Below are positions 20,342 through 30,576 of a stretch of DNA of 64,000 bases, piece by piece. The stretch comes from Flavobacterium sp. MedPE-SWcel (GTDB lineage: Bacteria > Bacteroidota > Bacteroidia > Flavobacteriales > Flavobacteriaceae): the NCBI GenBank assembly GCA_001874325.1, contig MPCW01000008.1, forward strand, positions 62,001 to 126,000. Direction: 5' to 3'. Made by a program: the position numbers and the translations under genes. Positions within the stretch are counted from its first letter, which is position 1, and every line of letters starts with the position of its first letter. The notes under the pieces were generated by a model. The model was not told the origin of the DNA. It did no database searches and worked only from the letters and a program-made list of their open reading frames with translations.

Positions 20342-23131
20342 TTATAGCTTCTCTCTCAAATACTCTCCTGTAACTGATTTCGGGTTTTTAGCCACTTCTT
20401 CAGGTGTACCAAAAGCAACTAAATGCCCGCCATTTTCGCCACCTTCAGCACCAATATCAATAATATAATCAGCACATTTTATAAGGTCAAGGTTATGTTC
20501 TATTACAACAATAGAGTGCCCTTTGTCTATTAAGGCTTCAAACGAAGCTAATAGTTTTTGTATATCATGAAAGTGTAATCCTGTAGTAGGTTCATCAAAT
20601 ACAAAAAGCACTTTATCTTTAGTAGCACCTTTTACTAAAAAAGAAGCCAGCTTAATGCGCTGTGCCTCACCACCCGATAGGGTAGAAGAGGACTGCCCTA
20701 ATTGTACATAACCTAAACCAACATCTTGTAAAGGCTGTAGTTTTTGGGTTATTTTGTTTTGTTTGTGTTCTTTAAAAAAGGCTACAGCATCGTCTATAGT
20801 CATTGTCAAGATATCGTCGATATTTTTGCCTTCAAACGCTATTTCGAGTACCTCTTTTTTAAAGCGTTTACCATTACAGGTTTCACACTCAAGGTGTACA
20901 TCAGCCATAAACTGCATCTCGATAGTTACTTGTCCTTCACCTTTACAGGTTTCACAACGACCAGCATCTACATTAAACGAGAAGTGTTTAGCTTGATAAC
21001 CTCGTACTTTAGATAACTTTTGATTTGCAAATAACGTTCTTATATCGTCATAGGCTTTAATATAAGTAACAGGGTTAGAACGAGAACTACGCCCAATAGG
21101 ATTTTGGTCTACATATTCTACATGTTTTATGTGCGAGTAGTTACCCTGTAGTTCGGTAAACTGTCCTGCTTTTTCGCCTACACCTGCTAGCTTTTTTTGT
21201 AAAGCAGGATAAAGTATTTTTTTAACCAATGTACTTTTACCACTACCCGAAACTCCTGTAATTATAGTAAGGCAGTCGAGTGGAAAAGTAACATCTATAT
21301 TTTTAAGATTGTTTTCACGTGCGCCAATAACATCAATGTGATGTTTAAACTTACGTCGTTTTTTAGGAACACTAATTTCAAGGTCACCATTTAGGTATTT
21401 AGCAGTGAGCGAGTCCGATTTTAGTATTTCGTCATACGTTCCCTGTGCTACTAATTCACCACCATAAGATCCTGCTTCAGGACCTATATCAATAATCATA
21501 TCAGCAGCTTTCATGATATCTTCATCATGTTCTACCACAATAACAGTATTACCCAGTTTACGCAGGTCGTCGAGTACAGCTATTAGTCTTTCGGTATCTT
21601 TTGGGTGTAGCCCAATACTAGGTTCATCGAGTATATACATAGACCCTACAAGGCTACTACCTAATGATGTAGCTAAGTTAATACGCTGTGATTCTCCACC
21701 TGATAATGTAGCCGACTTACGGTTTAAGGTAAGATAATCAAGACCTACTTCTTTTAAAAAATGTAGTCTGTTATTAATTTCTATAAGTAGTCGTTTAGCA
21801 ACGTGTTGGTCGTATTCGTTTAGTTCAATATCAGAAAAGAAATCGACTAAATTCTTGATAGGTAAATCTACAAGATCAGATATTGTTCTATCGGCTATTT
21901 TTACATAATTAGCCTCTTGTCGTAAACGTTTACCATTACAGGTATTACATTTTGTTTTACCACGATAACGCGATAGCATTACACGGTTTTGTATTTTATA
22001 ATTTTTTTCTTCTAATTCCGCAAAAAAGGCATCAAGACCTGTAAAGTACTTGTTTCCTTTCCAGATTAATTGTTTGTCTTTTTCTGATAATTGGAAGTAA
22101 GGTTTATGTATTGGGAAATCGAACTTGTGACTGTTATTTACCAATTCATCACGGTATGCCCCCATGCTTTCGCCACGCCAAGGAAATATGGCATTTTCAA
22201 ATACAGAGAGTGCTGTGTTAGGTATTACAAGTTCTTCATCAATTCCAATGATGCTACCGTAACCCTCGCATGCAGGACAAGCCCCATAAGGGTTGTTAAA
22301 GCTAAATAAGTGTACGTTAGGCTCTAAAAATGTAATATTATCAAGTTCGAAATTATTACTAAACGGAATTCTGTTACCTGTACTTACTTCTTGTAAATAA
22401 CATTCGCCTTTACCCTCATAAAAAGCAGTTTGTACAGCATCAGCAAGGCGGTTGTAAAATTCTTCTTCGTCTTTAACTACAATACGGTCTACTACTAGTA
22501 AAACCTCTTTATTAGCGAAATCAACATCGGCAATATCGTCAAGACGTAATGTTTCGTTATTTACTAAAACACGAGCAAATCCCTGTTGTAGTAATACACC
22601 TAGTTTTTCTTCTAACGAACGTCCTTTCTCAGTATGTACAGGTGATAATAGTAACCATCGGCTGCCTTCTTCAAGATCTTTAATAGCGGTTATTACATCG
22701 GTAACAGTATCTTTTTTTACTTCACGACCCGAAACAGGGGAGTAGGTACGCCCCACACGAGCAAATAAAAGTTTAAGATAATCGTATATCTCGGTACTAG
22801 TCCCCACAGTAGAACGGGCATTAGTAGTATTTACTTTTTGTTCTATGGCTATTGCAGGAGCAATACCCTTTATATATTCTACTTTTGGTTTGTCTAGTCG
22901 CCCTAAAAACTGACGTGCGTAACTTGACAAACTTTCTACATAACGACGTTGCCCTTCGGCATATAAAGTATCAAAAGCAAGACTCGATTTACCAGACCCC
23001 GAAAGCCCTGTTACTACCACGAGTTTATTGCGTGGTATAGCTACATCTATATTCTTAAGGTTGTGTAGCTGTGCGCCTTTTATAAGTATGTTTTTTTTAG
23101 GCTCGAGCTTCGAGAAATCAGTCTTTATCAT
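20342..23131 (-). CDS. uvrA: Excinuclease ABC subunit A
   Basis: 929 aa; two Walker A motifs (GLSGSGKSSLAFDT, GVSGSGKSTLVKKIL), zinc-binding CxxC pairs and LSGGE(S/A)QRI signatures. Confidence 0.97.
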   Translation of the reverse strand: MIKTDFSKLEPKKNILIKGAQLHNLKNIDVAIPRNKLVVVTGLSGSGKSSLAFDTLYAEGQRRYVESLSSYARQFLGRLDKPKVEYIKGIAPAIAIEQKVNTTNARSTVGTSTEIYDYLKLLFARVGRTYSPVSGREVKKDTVTDVITAIKDLEEGSRWLLLSPVHTEKGRSLEEKLGVLLQQGFARVLVNNETLRLDDIADVDFANKEVLLVVDRIVVKDEEEFYNRLADAVQTAFYEGKGECYLQEVSTGNRIPFSNNFELDNITFLEPNVHLFSFNNPYGACPACEGYGSIIGIDEELVIPNTALSVFENAIFPWRGESMGAYRDELVNNSHKFDFPIHKPYFQLSEKDKQLIWKGNKYFTGLDAFFAELEEKNYKIQNRVMLSRYRGKTKCNTCNGKRLRQEANYVKIADRTISDLVDLPIKNLVDFFSDIELNEYDQHVAKRLLIEINNRLHFLKEVGLDYLTLNRKSATLSGGESQRINLATSLGSSLVGSMYILDEPSIGLHPKDTERLIAVLDDLRKLGNTVIVVEHDEDIMKAADMIIDIGPEAGSYGGELVAQGTYDEILKSDSLTAKYLNGDLEISVPKKRRKFKHHIDVIGARENNLKNIDVTFPLDCLTIITGVSGSGKSTLVKKILYPALQKKLAGVGEKAGQFTELQGNYSHIKHVEYVDQNPIGRSSRSNPVTYIKAYDDIRTLFANQKLSKVRGYQAKHFSFNVDAGRCETCKGEGQVTIEMQFMADVHLECETCNGKRFKKEVLEIAFEGKNIDDILTMTIDDAVAFFKEHKQNKITQKLQPLQDVGLGYVQLGQSSSTLSGGEAQRIKLASFLVKGATKDKVLFVFDEPTTGLHFHDIQKLLASFEALIDKGHSIVVIEHNLDLIKCADYIIDIGAEGGENGGHLVAFGTPEEVAKNPKSVTGEYLREKL

Positions 23132-23203
23132 AGTACAATCGTAAACCGTAAAGATATGATTTTCGGAGGATATTTTTGTTAAGAGTATAGACAGAGATTT
23201 TGC

Positions 23204-23211
23204 TATATTTG
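23204..23211 (+). promoter_or_regulatory. Candidate -7 element TATATTTG
   Basis: Matches TANNTTTG, about 31 bp upstream of the 23242 ORF; -33 spacing is not ideal. Confidence 0.35.
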
Positions 23212-23241
23212 GGTACTTCCAATACCAATTAAAATACTAAA

Positions 23242-23745
23242 GTGAATTACTTTTTAATATTAGATTTTGTACTCCTTAAGCGCTACGGTAATCATAATTT
23301 TGTCTTAGCTTCATTTTGTTTGTTAATCTTGTTGTTTTTTAAATATTTTGAAAGAAAGCATTTTAAAAGACAGAAAGAAAAAGAAAGACAGTTTAAAAAT
23401 ATCTTGAAAACTCAAGGAATCAAAATAACTATTAATTCAGACAAGTGTACAGTTGTAACTAAAAAATATACAATCCCTAATCCTTATTTAAAGAAGGTAA
23501 GTCGTCCCTCAATGATGGATCACTTGACTGATAGAATAAATTATGATGAATACATTGAGGTTAAGGAATGTTATATAGAATGTGATGTTGAAGTAGATAA
23601 GGTTGAAAAGTATTTTAAAAGTAAGACTATAAAAATGGATACCAAAACTTTAGAGATAAAGTTATATTTAGAAAAAGAAATTACTATTTATTATAATAAT
23701 ACTACTGAAGAATATTTTTTTGATCTTGATTTTTTATATAGTTGA
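23242..23745 (+). CDS. Hypothetical membrane-anchored protein
   Basis: 167 aa with one N-terminal TM helix; no recognised family. Confidence 0.55.
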   Translation: MNYFLILDFVLLKRYGNHNFVLASFCLLILLFFKYFERKHFKRQKEKERQFKNILKTQGIKITINSDKCTVVTKKYTIPNPYLKKVSRPSMMDHLTDRINYDEYIEVKECYIECDVEVDKVEKYFKSKTIKMDTKTLEIKLYLEKEITIYYNNTTEEYFFDLDFLYS

Positions 23746-23774
23746 AAGAAAGAACATAATAATAACTTGAATAT

Positions 23775-24548
23775 ATGAAATTTATAAGCAGTGTTGTATT
23801 ACTACTCTTGTTAGTATCCTGTGTTAATAAAACAAAGAATGTTGATGATAGTAAAGCTGAAGCTCAGGAAAAACAATATTTGGATACTTTACCTAACTCT
23901 GAAATTAAAAAACAAATTATTTTCGGGGATGACACCTTGCGAATTTCTGAAAAAGTATTCAATAGGTATCAAAAATATTTTAACGAAATAAATCAACATT
24001 ATATCCAAAATCCTGAAACGGCTCATATAATTTTATCAGGAGGCTGCCTTACTGGATATGAAGATTTGAGCTATGAATTTACAAGCGAAGTAGGAGAAGA
24101 TGTATATTATTTGTTGTACAGTCATTTTTTAAAACAGAATAATGGAGATGAAGAATACAAAGAAGAAAGAGAAAATCTTATTAAGATATTTCAAAATATC
24201 AACACCATATACGGATATTTGAATTATGGAGGAACGTATTTTGGACATCAAAAAGATAGGATATATGGTAAAACTGAGTATGCAATTTATCTATATCATA
24301 AAAACAAAAATGATTATGAAAAAAAGTATACCATTGATAAACAAAAGAAATTATATACGGACAGACTTCGTCAGCTTGTTTTAGACGAAGAAAAATACGA
24401 TTATTATACATTAAGTGAAGAAAAAATAGAAAGACGAAAAAAAATAATGAATTTTATAAATCAACTTGATATTTTGATTATTAATTTTTTCTATCTCAGA
24501 CAAGCCGAAGAGTTTGAACATTCCAACTATATTACAATATTGATTTGA
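23775..24548 (+). CDS. Hypothetical lipoprotein
   Basis: 257 aa; MKFISSVVLLLLLVSCVNK lipoprotein signal. Confidence 0.6.
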   Translation: MKFISSVVLLLLLVSCVNKTKNVDDSKAEAQEKQYLDTLPNSEIKKQIIFGDDTLRISEKVFNRYQKYFNEINQHYIQNPETAHIILSGGCLTGYEDLSYEFTSEVGEDVYYLLYSHFLKQNNGDEEYKEERENLIKIFQNINTIYGYLNYGGTYFGHQKDRIYGKTEYAIYLYHKNKNDYEKKYTIDKQKKLYTDRLRQLVLDEEKYDYYTLSEEKIERRKKIMNFINQLDILIINFFYLRQAEEFEHSNYITILI

Positions 24549-25015
24549 AAGAACCATTGACAAACAAAACCTGCCTTCTTCAAAAAATTAAAGGAAAAGG
24601 TGGATGGACATATGCAGAATTGCCAGAGATAAAACCTGATAAATCAGCTCCTTTTGGTTGGGTTAGGGTACGAGGTAGTATTGATGATTATGAGATAAAG
24701 AATTATAAACTGATGCCCATGGGTAATGGTAAATTATTTTTACCTGTAAAAGCTGAAATTCGTAAAAAGATAAAAAAAGAAGCAGGAGATTATGTATCTG
24801 TTATACTTTATTTAGATAATGAACCTGTCGAATTACCTGAGGAATTAAAGCTATGTTTACAAAATGAACCTAATGCTTATGAAACTTTTTGTAGCTATAC
24901 AGATGGAGAACAAAAAGCATTTATCGACTGGATATACACTGCAAAAAAAGAAGATACTAAGGTAGATAGAATAGTAAAAATGTTAAAAAAATTAGAGAAA
25001 AAAGAACGTCTATAA
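24545..25015 (+). CDS. DUF1905 / YdeI-OmpD-associated (OmdA) domain protein
   Basis: GGWTYAELPEI, GWVRVRGSIDDYEIKNYKLMPMGNGKLFLPVKAEIRKKI and CSYTDGEQKAFIDWIYTAKKEDTKVDRI; TTG start overlaps the upstream TGA. Confidence 0.75.
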   Translation: MKEPLTNKTCLLQKIKGKGGWTYAELPEIKPDKSAPFGWVRVRGSIDDYEIKNYKLMPMGNGKLFLPVKAEIRKKIKKEAGDYVSVILYLDNEPVELPEELKLCLQNEPNAYETFCSYTDGEQKAFIDWIYTAKKEDTKVDRIVKMLKKLEKKERL

Positions 25016-25082
25016 ATTTGTATACAATTAGCATATTTTAACACGTTATGTTGATTTTAAAATGTTAAAGTTTGAATTATCT

Positions 25083-25115
25083 TTTGTGTTTAACGTTTTT
25101 TTTATGTTATATTTG
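25083..25115 (+). promoter_or_regulatory. Candidate Bacteroidota promoter (TTTG-N21-TATATTTG) for the sigma factor gene
   Basis: TTTG 25083-25086 and TATATTTG 25108-25115; predicts a ~100-nt 5' UTR before the ATG at 25228. Confidence 0.55.
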
Positions 25116-25227
25116 ACTTATAATTAATTCAAAAAACAGTATTGCCTATACAAAAAACTACTTTTTAGAGAAACACAGTTTCTGATTTATCGAGAACCAA
25201 ATTCATAAAAACTAAAAAGTTGTTGCT

Positions 25228-25812
25228 ATGGCTAATATTGTAATCCCAGACCCAGTCTTGGTTAAGAATTATATGGACGGAGATGAAAATGCTCTTGCTA
25301 TCTTAATTAAAAGACACCAATCAAAAATTTACGGTTTTATCTACTCTAAAGTTACTGATAGAGATATCGCGGATGATATTTTTCAGGATACTTTTATTAA
25401 GGTAATCAAAACATTAAAAAGCAGAGCCTATAATGAAGAAGGTAAGTTTTTACCTTGGGTTATGCGTATTTCTCATAATCTTATTGTAGATCATTTTAGG
25501 AGAAATAAAAAGATGCCTATGTTTAGAGAAACTGAAGAGTTTTCTATTTTCTCTATAATGGGAGATAATTGCCCTAACATTGAGAGCCAAATGATTACTA
25601 GTCAGGTAGAGAACGATGTTAAGAAGCTTATTGAAGAACTTCCTGATGATCAGAAAGAGGTGCTACAAATGCGTATATATCAAGATATGAGTTTTAAGGA
25701 AATCGCAGATAATACAGGGGTTAGCATTAATACAGCCTTAGGTAGAATGCGCTACGCATTAATGAACTTGAGAAAGGTAATTGAAAAAAATAATATTGTT
25801 TTGACAAATTAA
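25228..25812 (+). CDS. ECF-type RNA polymerase sigma factor
   Basis: DRDIADDIFQDTFIKVIKTL (region 2) and LPDDQKEVLQMRIYQDMSFKEIADNTGVSINTALGRMRYALMNLRK (region 4). Confidence 0.92.
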   Translation: MANIVIPDPVLVKNYMDGDENALAILIKRHQSKIYGFIYSKVTDRDIADDIFQDTFIKVIKTLKSRAYNEEGKFLPWVMRISHNLIVDHFRRNKKMPMFRETEEFSIFSIMGDNCPNIESQMITSQVENDVKKLIEELPDDQKEVLQMRIYQDMSFKEIADNTGVSINTALGRMRYALMNLRKVIEKNNIVLTN

Positions 25813-25864
25813 ACAATAATATGTGGTTGCTCTACGTTATATAGGAAACAACAAAACTCCTTAT

Positions 25865-26008
25865 ATGGCAAAAATTTACTCTAAAAAGAAATTAGCAACC
25901 CCAGAAATGTTACCAAAGAAAGAAACTATTGATTTTTTATTGAATTATTCTAAAGCGTTACAAATAGTAAAAACTAGTAACGGAACTTACGAAAATATAG
26001 CTAATTAA
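25865..26008 (+). CDS. Small hypothetical protein (47 aa)
   Basis: MAKIYSKKKLATPEMLPKKETIDFLLNYSKALQIVKTSNGTYENIAN, directly downstream of the sigma factor. Confidence 0.6.
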   Translation: MAKIYSKKKLATPEMLPKKETIDFLLNYSKALQIVKTSNGTYENIAN

Positions 26009-26013
26009 AAACC

Positions 26014-26043
26014 AAAACCTCTTGTTGATTAGCGAGAGGTTTT
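26014..26043. terminator. Intrinsic terminator overlapping the nth stop codon
   Basis: AAAACCTCT ... AGAGGTTTT followed by TTTT on the plus strand. Confidence 0.75.
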
Positions 26044-26688
26044 TTTATAGTATTCATCTAAAACTGTTTTTCGACCGATAGTTTTAGTAATAATATCCTT
26101 ATCTATATCCCATCCACGAGCAGGCGAATACTCTCTACCATACCATATTATTTGTAGGTGTAAATCATTCCACAAACCTTCAGGGAATAAGCGTTTTGCA
26201 TCTTTTTCTGTTTGTACTACATTTTTACCATTAGTAAAGCCCCAACGATACATCAATCTATGAATGTGAGTATCTACAGGAAATGCAGGTATTCCAAAAG
26301 CTTGACTCATTACAACACTAGCAGTTTTATGCCCTACGGCAGGAAGCTCTTCAAGTGCTTCGAAACTAACGGGTACTTCACCATTATGTTTCTCTATTAA
26401 TATTTCAGATAATCCATGTATCCCTTTAGATTTCATAGGAGATAATCCAACAGGTTTTATAATTTCACGTATTTCCTCAACTGATAGTTTTATCATATCA
26501 TACGGGTTGTCGGCACGTTCAAATAATAATGGTGTAATTTGATTAACACGTACATCAGTACTTTGTGCAGACATTAATACGGCTATTAATAGCGTATATG
26601 GATCTTTATGATCTAATGGAATAGGGATAGTGGGATAAAGATCATTAAGTGTATCAATTGTAAACTGTACCTTTTCTGCCTTGGTCAT
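26029..26688 (-). CDS. nth: Endonuclease III
   Basis: LSAQSTDVRVNQITPLLF, LPAVGHKTASVVMSQAFGIPAFPVDTHIHRLMYRWG. No C-terminal [4Fe-4S] Cys cluster seen. Confidence 0.93.
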   Translation of the reverse strand: MTKAEKVQFTIDTLNDLYPTIPIPLDHKDPYTLLIAVLMSAQSTDVRVNQITPLLFERADNPYDMIKLSVEEIREIIKPVGLSPMKSKGIHGLSEILIEKHNGEVPVSFEALEELPAVGHKTASVVMSQAFGIPAFPVDTHIHRLMYRWGFTNGKNVVQTEKDAKRLFPEGLWNDLHLQIIWYGREYSPARGWDIDKDIITKTIGRKTVLDEYYKKTSR

Positions 26689-26726
26689 TTTTTACTAATT
26701 TTATGGAAAACAAATATACTATTATG

Positions 26727-27176
26727 ACGACATTAAAAAAAGGAGATAAAGCACCTGATTTTTCGGGAATTGACCAAGATGGCAATCAACATACATTAGC
26801 AGATTATAAAGGAAAGAAACTTGTAGTTTTCTTTTACCCTAAAGCGAGCACACCTGGTTGTACTAATGAGGCTTGTGATCTTCGTGATAATTTTGAACGT
26901 TTTGAAGCTAATAATTATGCTCTTTTAGGAGTTAGTGCCGATTCTCAAGCGAGACAAGGAAAGTTTAGAGACAAATACAGTTTCCCATTTCCATTATTAG
27001 CTGATGAAGAAAAAGAGGTTATTAATGCTTTTGGGGTTTGGGGGCCTAAGAAGTTTATGGGAAAAGAGTATGATGGTATTCACCGTACCACTTTTGTGAT
27101 TAATGAAGAGGGGGTTATTGATGAAGTAATTGAAAAAGTAAAAACAAAAGCACATGCGGCACAGATATTAGACTAG
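26727..27176 (+). CDS. bcp: Thioredoxin-dependent thiol peroxidase (peroxiredoxin)
   Basis: FFYPKASTPGCTNEACDLRDNF; start at MTTLKKGDKAPDF. Confidence 0.92.
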   Translation, partial: TTLKKGDKAPDFSGIDQDGNQHTLADYKGKKLVVFFYPKASTPGCTNEACDLRDNFERFEANNYALLGVSADSQARQGKFRDKYSFPFPLLADEEKEVINAFGVWGPKKFMGKEYDGIHRTTFVINEEGVIDEVIEKVKTKAHAAQILD

Positions 27177-27183
27177 TAATTAT

Positions 27184-28230
27184 TTATTTTCCTTGGTTTG
27201 TGCAACGAAAACGAATTACTCTTTTATAATCAAATAATATATCTATATATCGTAGGTAATCTTTTTTAACAATATAATCAAAAGAATAGATCTCATTTTG
27301 ATATTTAAAGTTAATATATTTTTGCTTTTTTAAAGCTCTTTCATTCCAAGTTCTAGATGTTTCATCATCAGTCCATGGGATAGGGTTACGATATATATTA
27401 GTGTTTATTTGTAGATGTTCTATAGGCTGGTTATACTTTACATTGAAATGTAATGTATCTCCAGCTTTTATATTTATAATTCCAGATTTTGGAGTTATGA
27501 TTTCCAGATGTGGCAAATATGAAGTTTTTATATATGGTGTTTTTCTAAAATCTTCTTTATTTCCAGAATACCTAGCCCAAAATTCATCTTCAGGATAGTG
27601 ATTTCTTGAAAATTTATCAGAAGGAGTCAACCAATAATAATCTTCATATTTTTTAACATATTTTAAAAGCTTCTCTTTTTTATCAATTGAACAATAGCCT
27701 GCAGCCCAAGTTGGATCTAAAAAATAGTATTCACCATTAATATGTATAGCGTTCCATGCATGATTTAAACTTCCCATTCGCCCTATTTGTGAATGGCTTT
27801 TTTTAGTATAACCAGAAATTATTGAACTCTGTATACCTACATAATCACACATTTGTTTGAACAGTGTGGCATAGCCATGACAAATAGCTTTTTTACTTTT
27901 TAGAGTTTTGTTTATATATTTATTTTTCCATTTTACGTATTTAGCATCACAGTTTTGATTGTTTCGGCAGCGGAAGGGTTTTGTTTTTTTATTCTTGTTG
28001 ATGAGCTTATAATCATATTTAATAGAATGAGTTACCCAAATAAATATTGCGCGAGCTTTTTCAAGTTTTGTATTGCAATTTTGGGTAAGTTCTGTTGTGA
28101 GTTGATATAAGTCTCCTTTATATTCAACAGTTCGCGCAAGACTATCTATTGTTGAATAATTAGGAGTCTCATTTTGTGAAAAAACAAAAGTGAAATAAAA
28201 GAGAAAAAATATAATTGATTTAATTTTCAA
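27184..28230 (-). CDS. Transglutaminase-like domain protein, secreted
   Basis: Signal peptide; Cys-His-Asp triad in KAICHGYATLFKQMC, LNHAWNAI and YFLDPTWAAGY. Confidence 0.85.
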   Translation of the reverse strand: MKIKSIIFFLFYFTFVFSQNETPNYSTIDSLARTVEYKGDLYQLTTELTQNCNTKLEKARAIFIWVTHSIKYDYKLINKNKKTKPFRCRNNQNCDAKYVKWKNKYINKTLKSKKAICHGYATLFKQMCDYVGIQSSIISGYTKKSHSQIGRMGSLNHAWNAIHINGEYYFLDPTWAAGYCSIDKKEKLLKYVKKYEDYYWLTPSDKFSRNHYPEDEFWARYSGNKEDFRKTPYIKTSYLPHLEIITPKSGIINIKAGDTLHFNVKYNQPIEHLQINTNIYRNPIPWTDDETSRTWNERALKKQKYINFKYQNEIYSFDYIVKKDYLRYIDILFDYKRVIRFRCTNQGK

Positions 28231-29008
28231 TTAAACCTGTTTTTTGAATACTTTTAAATAAGTGTTCTATAATACACATAGAATATTTGCTAGATATACT
28301 TTTAATAAATTCGGGGAAATCAATAGATGATTTATCATCTGCTGTATCAGAAATTGTTCTTATAACTGTAAAAGGTATATTATATTCATAACATACTTGT
28401 GCTACAGCTGCACCTTCCATTTCTACACATAATATAGAAGGTAGGGCATCTGTAAGTTGTTGTTTGTCTCTAGTAGTTGCAAAAAATTTATCTCCACTGG
28501 CAATATCTCCAATATGTAATGTAGGATTGTCAATGTTAAACTGAGATAGTACTGCTGCGTCAATAACATTATATAGTTCTCTACTCTCTATAATATTATT
28601 AATAGCAATTTTAGCAGTTGATAAATCTTCCTTTTTAGATTCAAAGTATGTTTTACCCAATAGTGGTACTTCAAATTGTTGCATTAACGGGCGAGCATCC
28701 ATATCATGTTGTATAAGCTTTTGAGCTATAACAATATCTCCAATTTTTAAATCAGGACTTATTGCTCCTGCAACACCAGTAAATATAAGTTCGGTTATAT
28801 TATACTCATTTATAAGTGTTGCCACTGTTGTAGCAGCGGCAACTTTACCCCAACGAGAAAAAACAACTATGGTTTTAATACCATTAATAGTACCAGAAGT
28901 ATACCTTCTCATACCAATTACTTTAGTAACAGGATTATTAAGTAATGTTACTACACCCTCAATTTCTTCGGGCATTGCACCCATTATACCTATTACCTTG
29001 TTTTTCAA
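28220..29008 (-). CDS. mtnN: 5'-methylthioadenosine/S-adenosylhomocysteine nucleosidase
   Basis: IGIMGAMPEEIEGV, FTGVAGAI, VEMEGAAVAQVCYEYNIPFTVIRTISD. Confidence 0.92.
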   Translation of the reverse strand: MKNKVIGIMGAMPEEIEGVVTLLNNPVTKVIGMRRYTSGTINGIKTIVVFSRWGKVAAATTVATLINEYNITELIFTGVAGAISPDLKIGDIVIAQKLIQHDMDARPLMQQFEVPLLGKTYFESKKEDLSTAKIAINNIIESRELYNVIDAAVLSQFNIDNPTLHIGDIASGDKFFATTRDKQQLTDALPSILCVEMEGAAVAQVCYEYNIPFTVIRTISDTADDKSSIDFPEFIKSISSKYSMCIIEHLFKSIQKTGLIEN

Positions 29009-29018
29009 GTTTTATTTT

Positions 29019-30491
29019 TTATTTATGTTCTGTTAGCTGTTTCGTTTCAGAATTACAACCGAATAAACTATTTTTCTTAATTAATTCAGCAATACCTTCG
29101 GGTAACATTTCTTCCCAACCAGACTCTCCTTTACTGATCATTTTAAGTACCTCGCGCGAGAATATATTTAAATGTTCTTCTTGAACATCGGGAATATCCA
29201 TTACTTTACCATTGAATTTAAAGAATTTGTATAATTCTTTCATTCTAGGGTGTACCATTAAATTTTCAGAGTTTACAATATTACCATCTTCGTCTTTCAT
29301 AGGGTAAAGGAATACCTTAAGGTCACGGTAAAATAATTTACCAAACGCTTCAAGTATACCTCCACTTAAATGACGATAATATTTCTCATCAAAAATATCA
29401 ATAAGGTTATTTACTCCCATAGCAAGCCCCATTCTAGCTTTAGTATAACTAGAGAAATATTCAACTACTCTATAATATTCTTGGAAGTTAGATATCATAA
29501 CAGTTTGCCCTAAAGAGCAAAGTAACTCTGCACGATCCATGAAATCTCTTTCGTCAATTTCTCCTTCAGAACGAAGGTTAGAAAGTGTGATTTCAAAAAC
29601 TACAAGAGTTTTTTCTTTATCCACTCTGTTTTCCTTAAGGAACATTTGATGTGATTTTTCAAGCATATCAATGTTTACCTTAGTTACAGGGCGGAAACTA
29701 CCTCTAAGGGCAAGTATATTTTTCTTGTATAGTATAGCAGCTGGTAAAACATTTTTCCCTTCTGGGTTAAACATTACCGCATCAGTCATACCGTTTTTAA
29801 CTAATTGTAGACTCATTAATCTATTATCTACATTAGCAAAACGAGGACCAGAGAAGTTTATAGTATCTATCTCTAGCTGATCTTTATCTAAGTTATCATA
29901 AAGATAACGTAGTAACTTTTTAGGATCGTTATATTTATAAAACGCTCCATAAACAAGGTTTACACCAAGTATACCTAATGTTTCTTGTTGTAAACGTGCA
30001 TCGTTTTCTTTAAAACGAATATGTAATATAATTTCGTTATAATCTTCATCAGGTTCTACCTGATATTTTATACCTACCCAACCATGACCTTTAAACTGCT
30101 TTGCAAAATCGATAGTTGCAACAGTATTAGCATAGCTAAAGAATACTTTACTAGGGTGTTTATCTCTTTTTAGTCTTTCCTCTATAATGTTTACTTCGTG
30201 AGTAAGCATTTTTTTAAGGCGGCTTTCAGTTACATACCTACCATCATCTTCTACACCATATATGGCATCACTAAAGTCTTTATCATATGCTGACATCGCC
30301 TTTGCAATAGTACCAGAAGATCCTCCTGTTCTAAAAAAATGACGTACCGTTTCTTGTCCTGCACCTATCTCAGAAAATGTTCCGTAAATATTTTCGTTAA
30401 GATTTATACGTAACGTTTTATCTTTGATAGATGGAACGTGCTCTATTATTTTATCACCCTTTAAGGTTATATCTGCTTCGGTTAGTTTCAT
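29019..30491 (-). CDS. Conserved uncharacterised Bacteroidota protein (490 aa)
   Basis: Long ORF with strong coding character; no domain I can assign with confidence. Confidence 0.7.
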   Translation of the reverse strand: MKLTEADITLKGDKIIEHVPSIKDKTLRINLNENIYGTFSEIGAGQETVRHFFRTGGSSGTIAKAMSAYDKDFSDAIYGVEDDGRYVTESRLKKMLTHEVNIIEERLKRDKHPSKVFFSYANTVATIDFAKQFKGHGWVGIKYQVEPDEDYNEIILHIRFKENDARLQQETLGILGVNLVYGAFYKYNDPKKLLRYLYDNLDKDQLEIDTINFSGPRFANVDNRLMSLQLVKNGMTDAVMFNPEGKNVLPAAILYKKNILALRGSFRPVTKVNIDMLEKSHQMFLKENRVDKEKTLVVFEITLSNLRSEGEIDERDFMDRAELLCSLGQTVMISNFQEYYRVVEYFSSYTKARMGLAMGVNNLIDIFDEKYYRHLSGGILEAFGKLFYRDLKVFLYPMKDEDGNIVNSENLMVHPRMKELYKFFKFNGKVMDIPDVQEEHLNIFSREVLKMISKGESGWEEMLPEGIAELIKKNSLFGCNSETKQLTEHK

Positions 30492-30576
30492 AGCTGTGTT
30501 TGATATATTGCAAAGTTAAAAATTCAGTCAGTTTAATAAAACAAATAATGTTATTTTTGTAAAAAAGTAAACGATT

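Noticed and set aside
20744-21016. Antisense ORFs within uvrA (20744-21016, 21513-21737, 22091-22309, 22852-23040)
   Set aside because: uvrA on the opposite strand is unambiguous; these are shadow ORFs.
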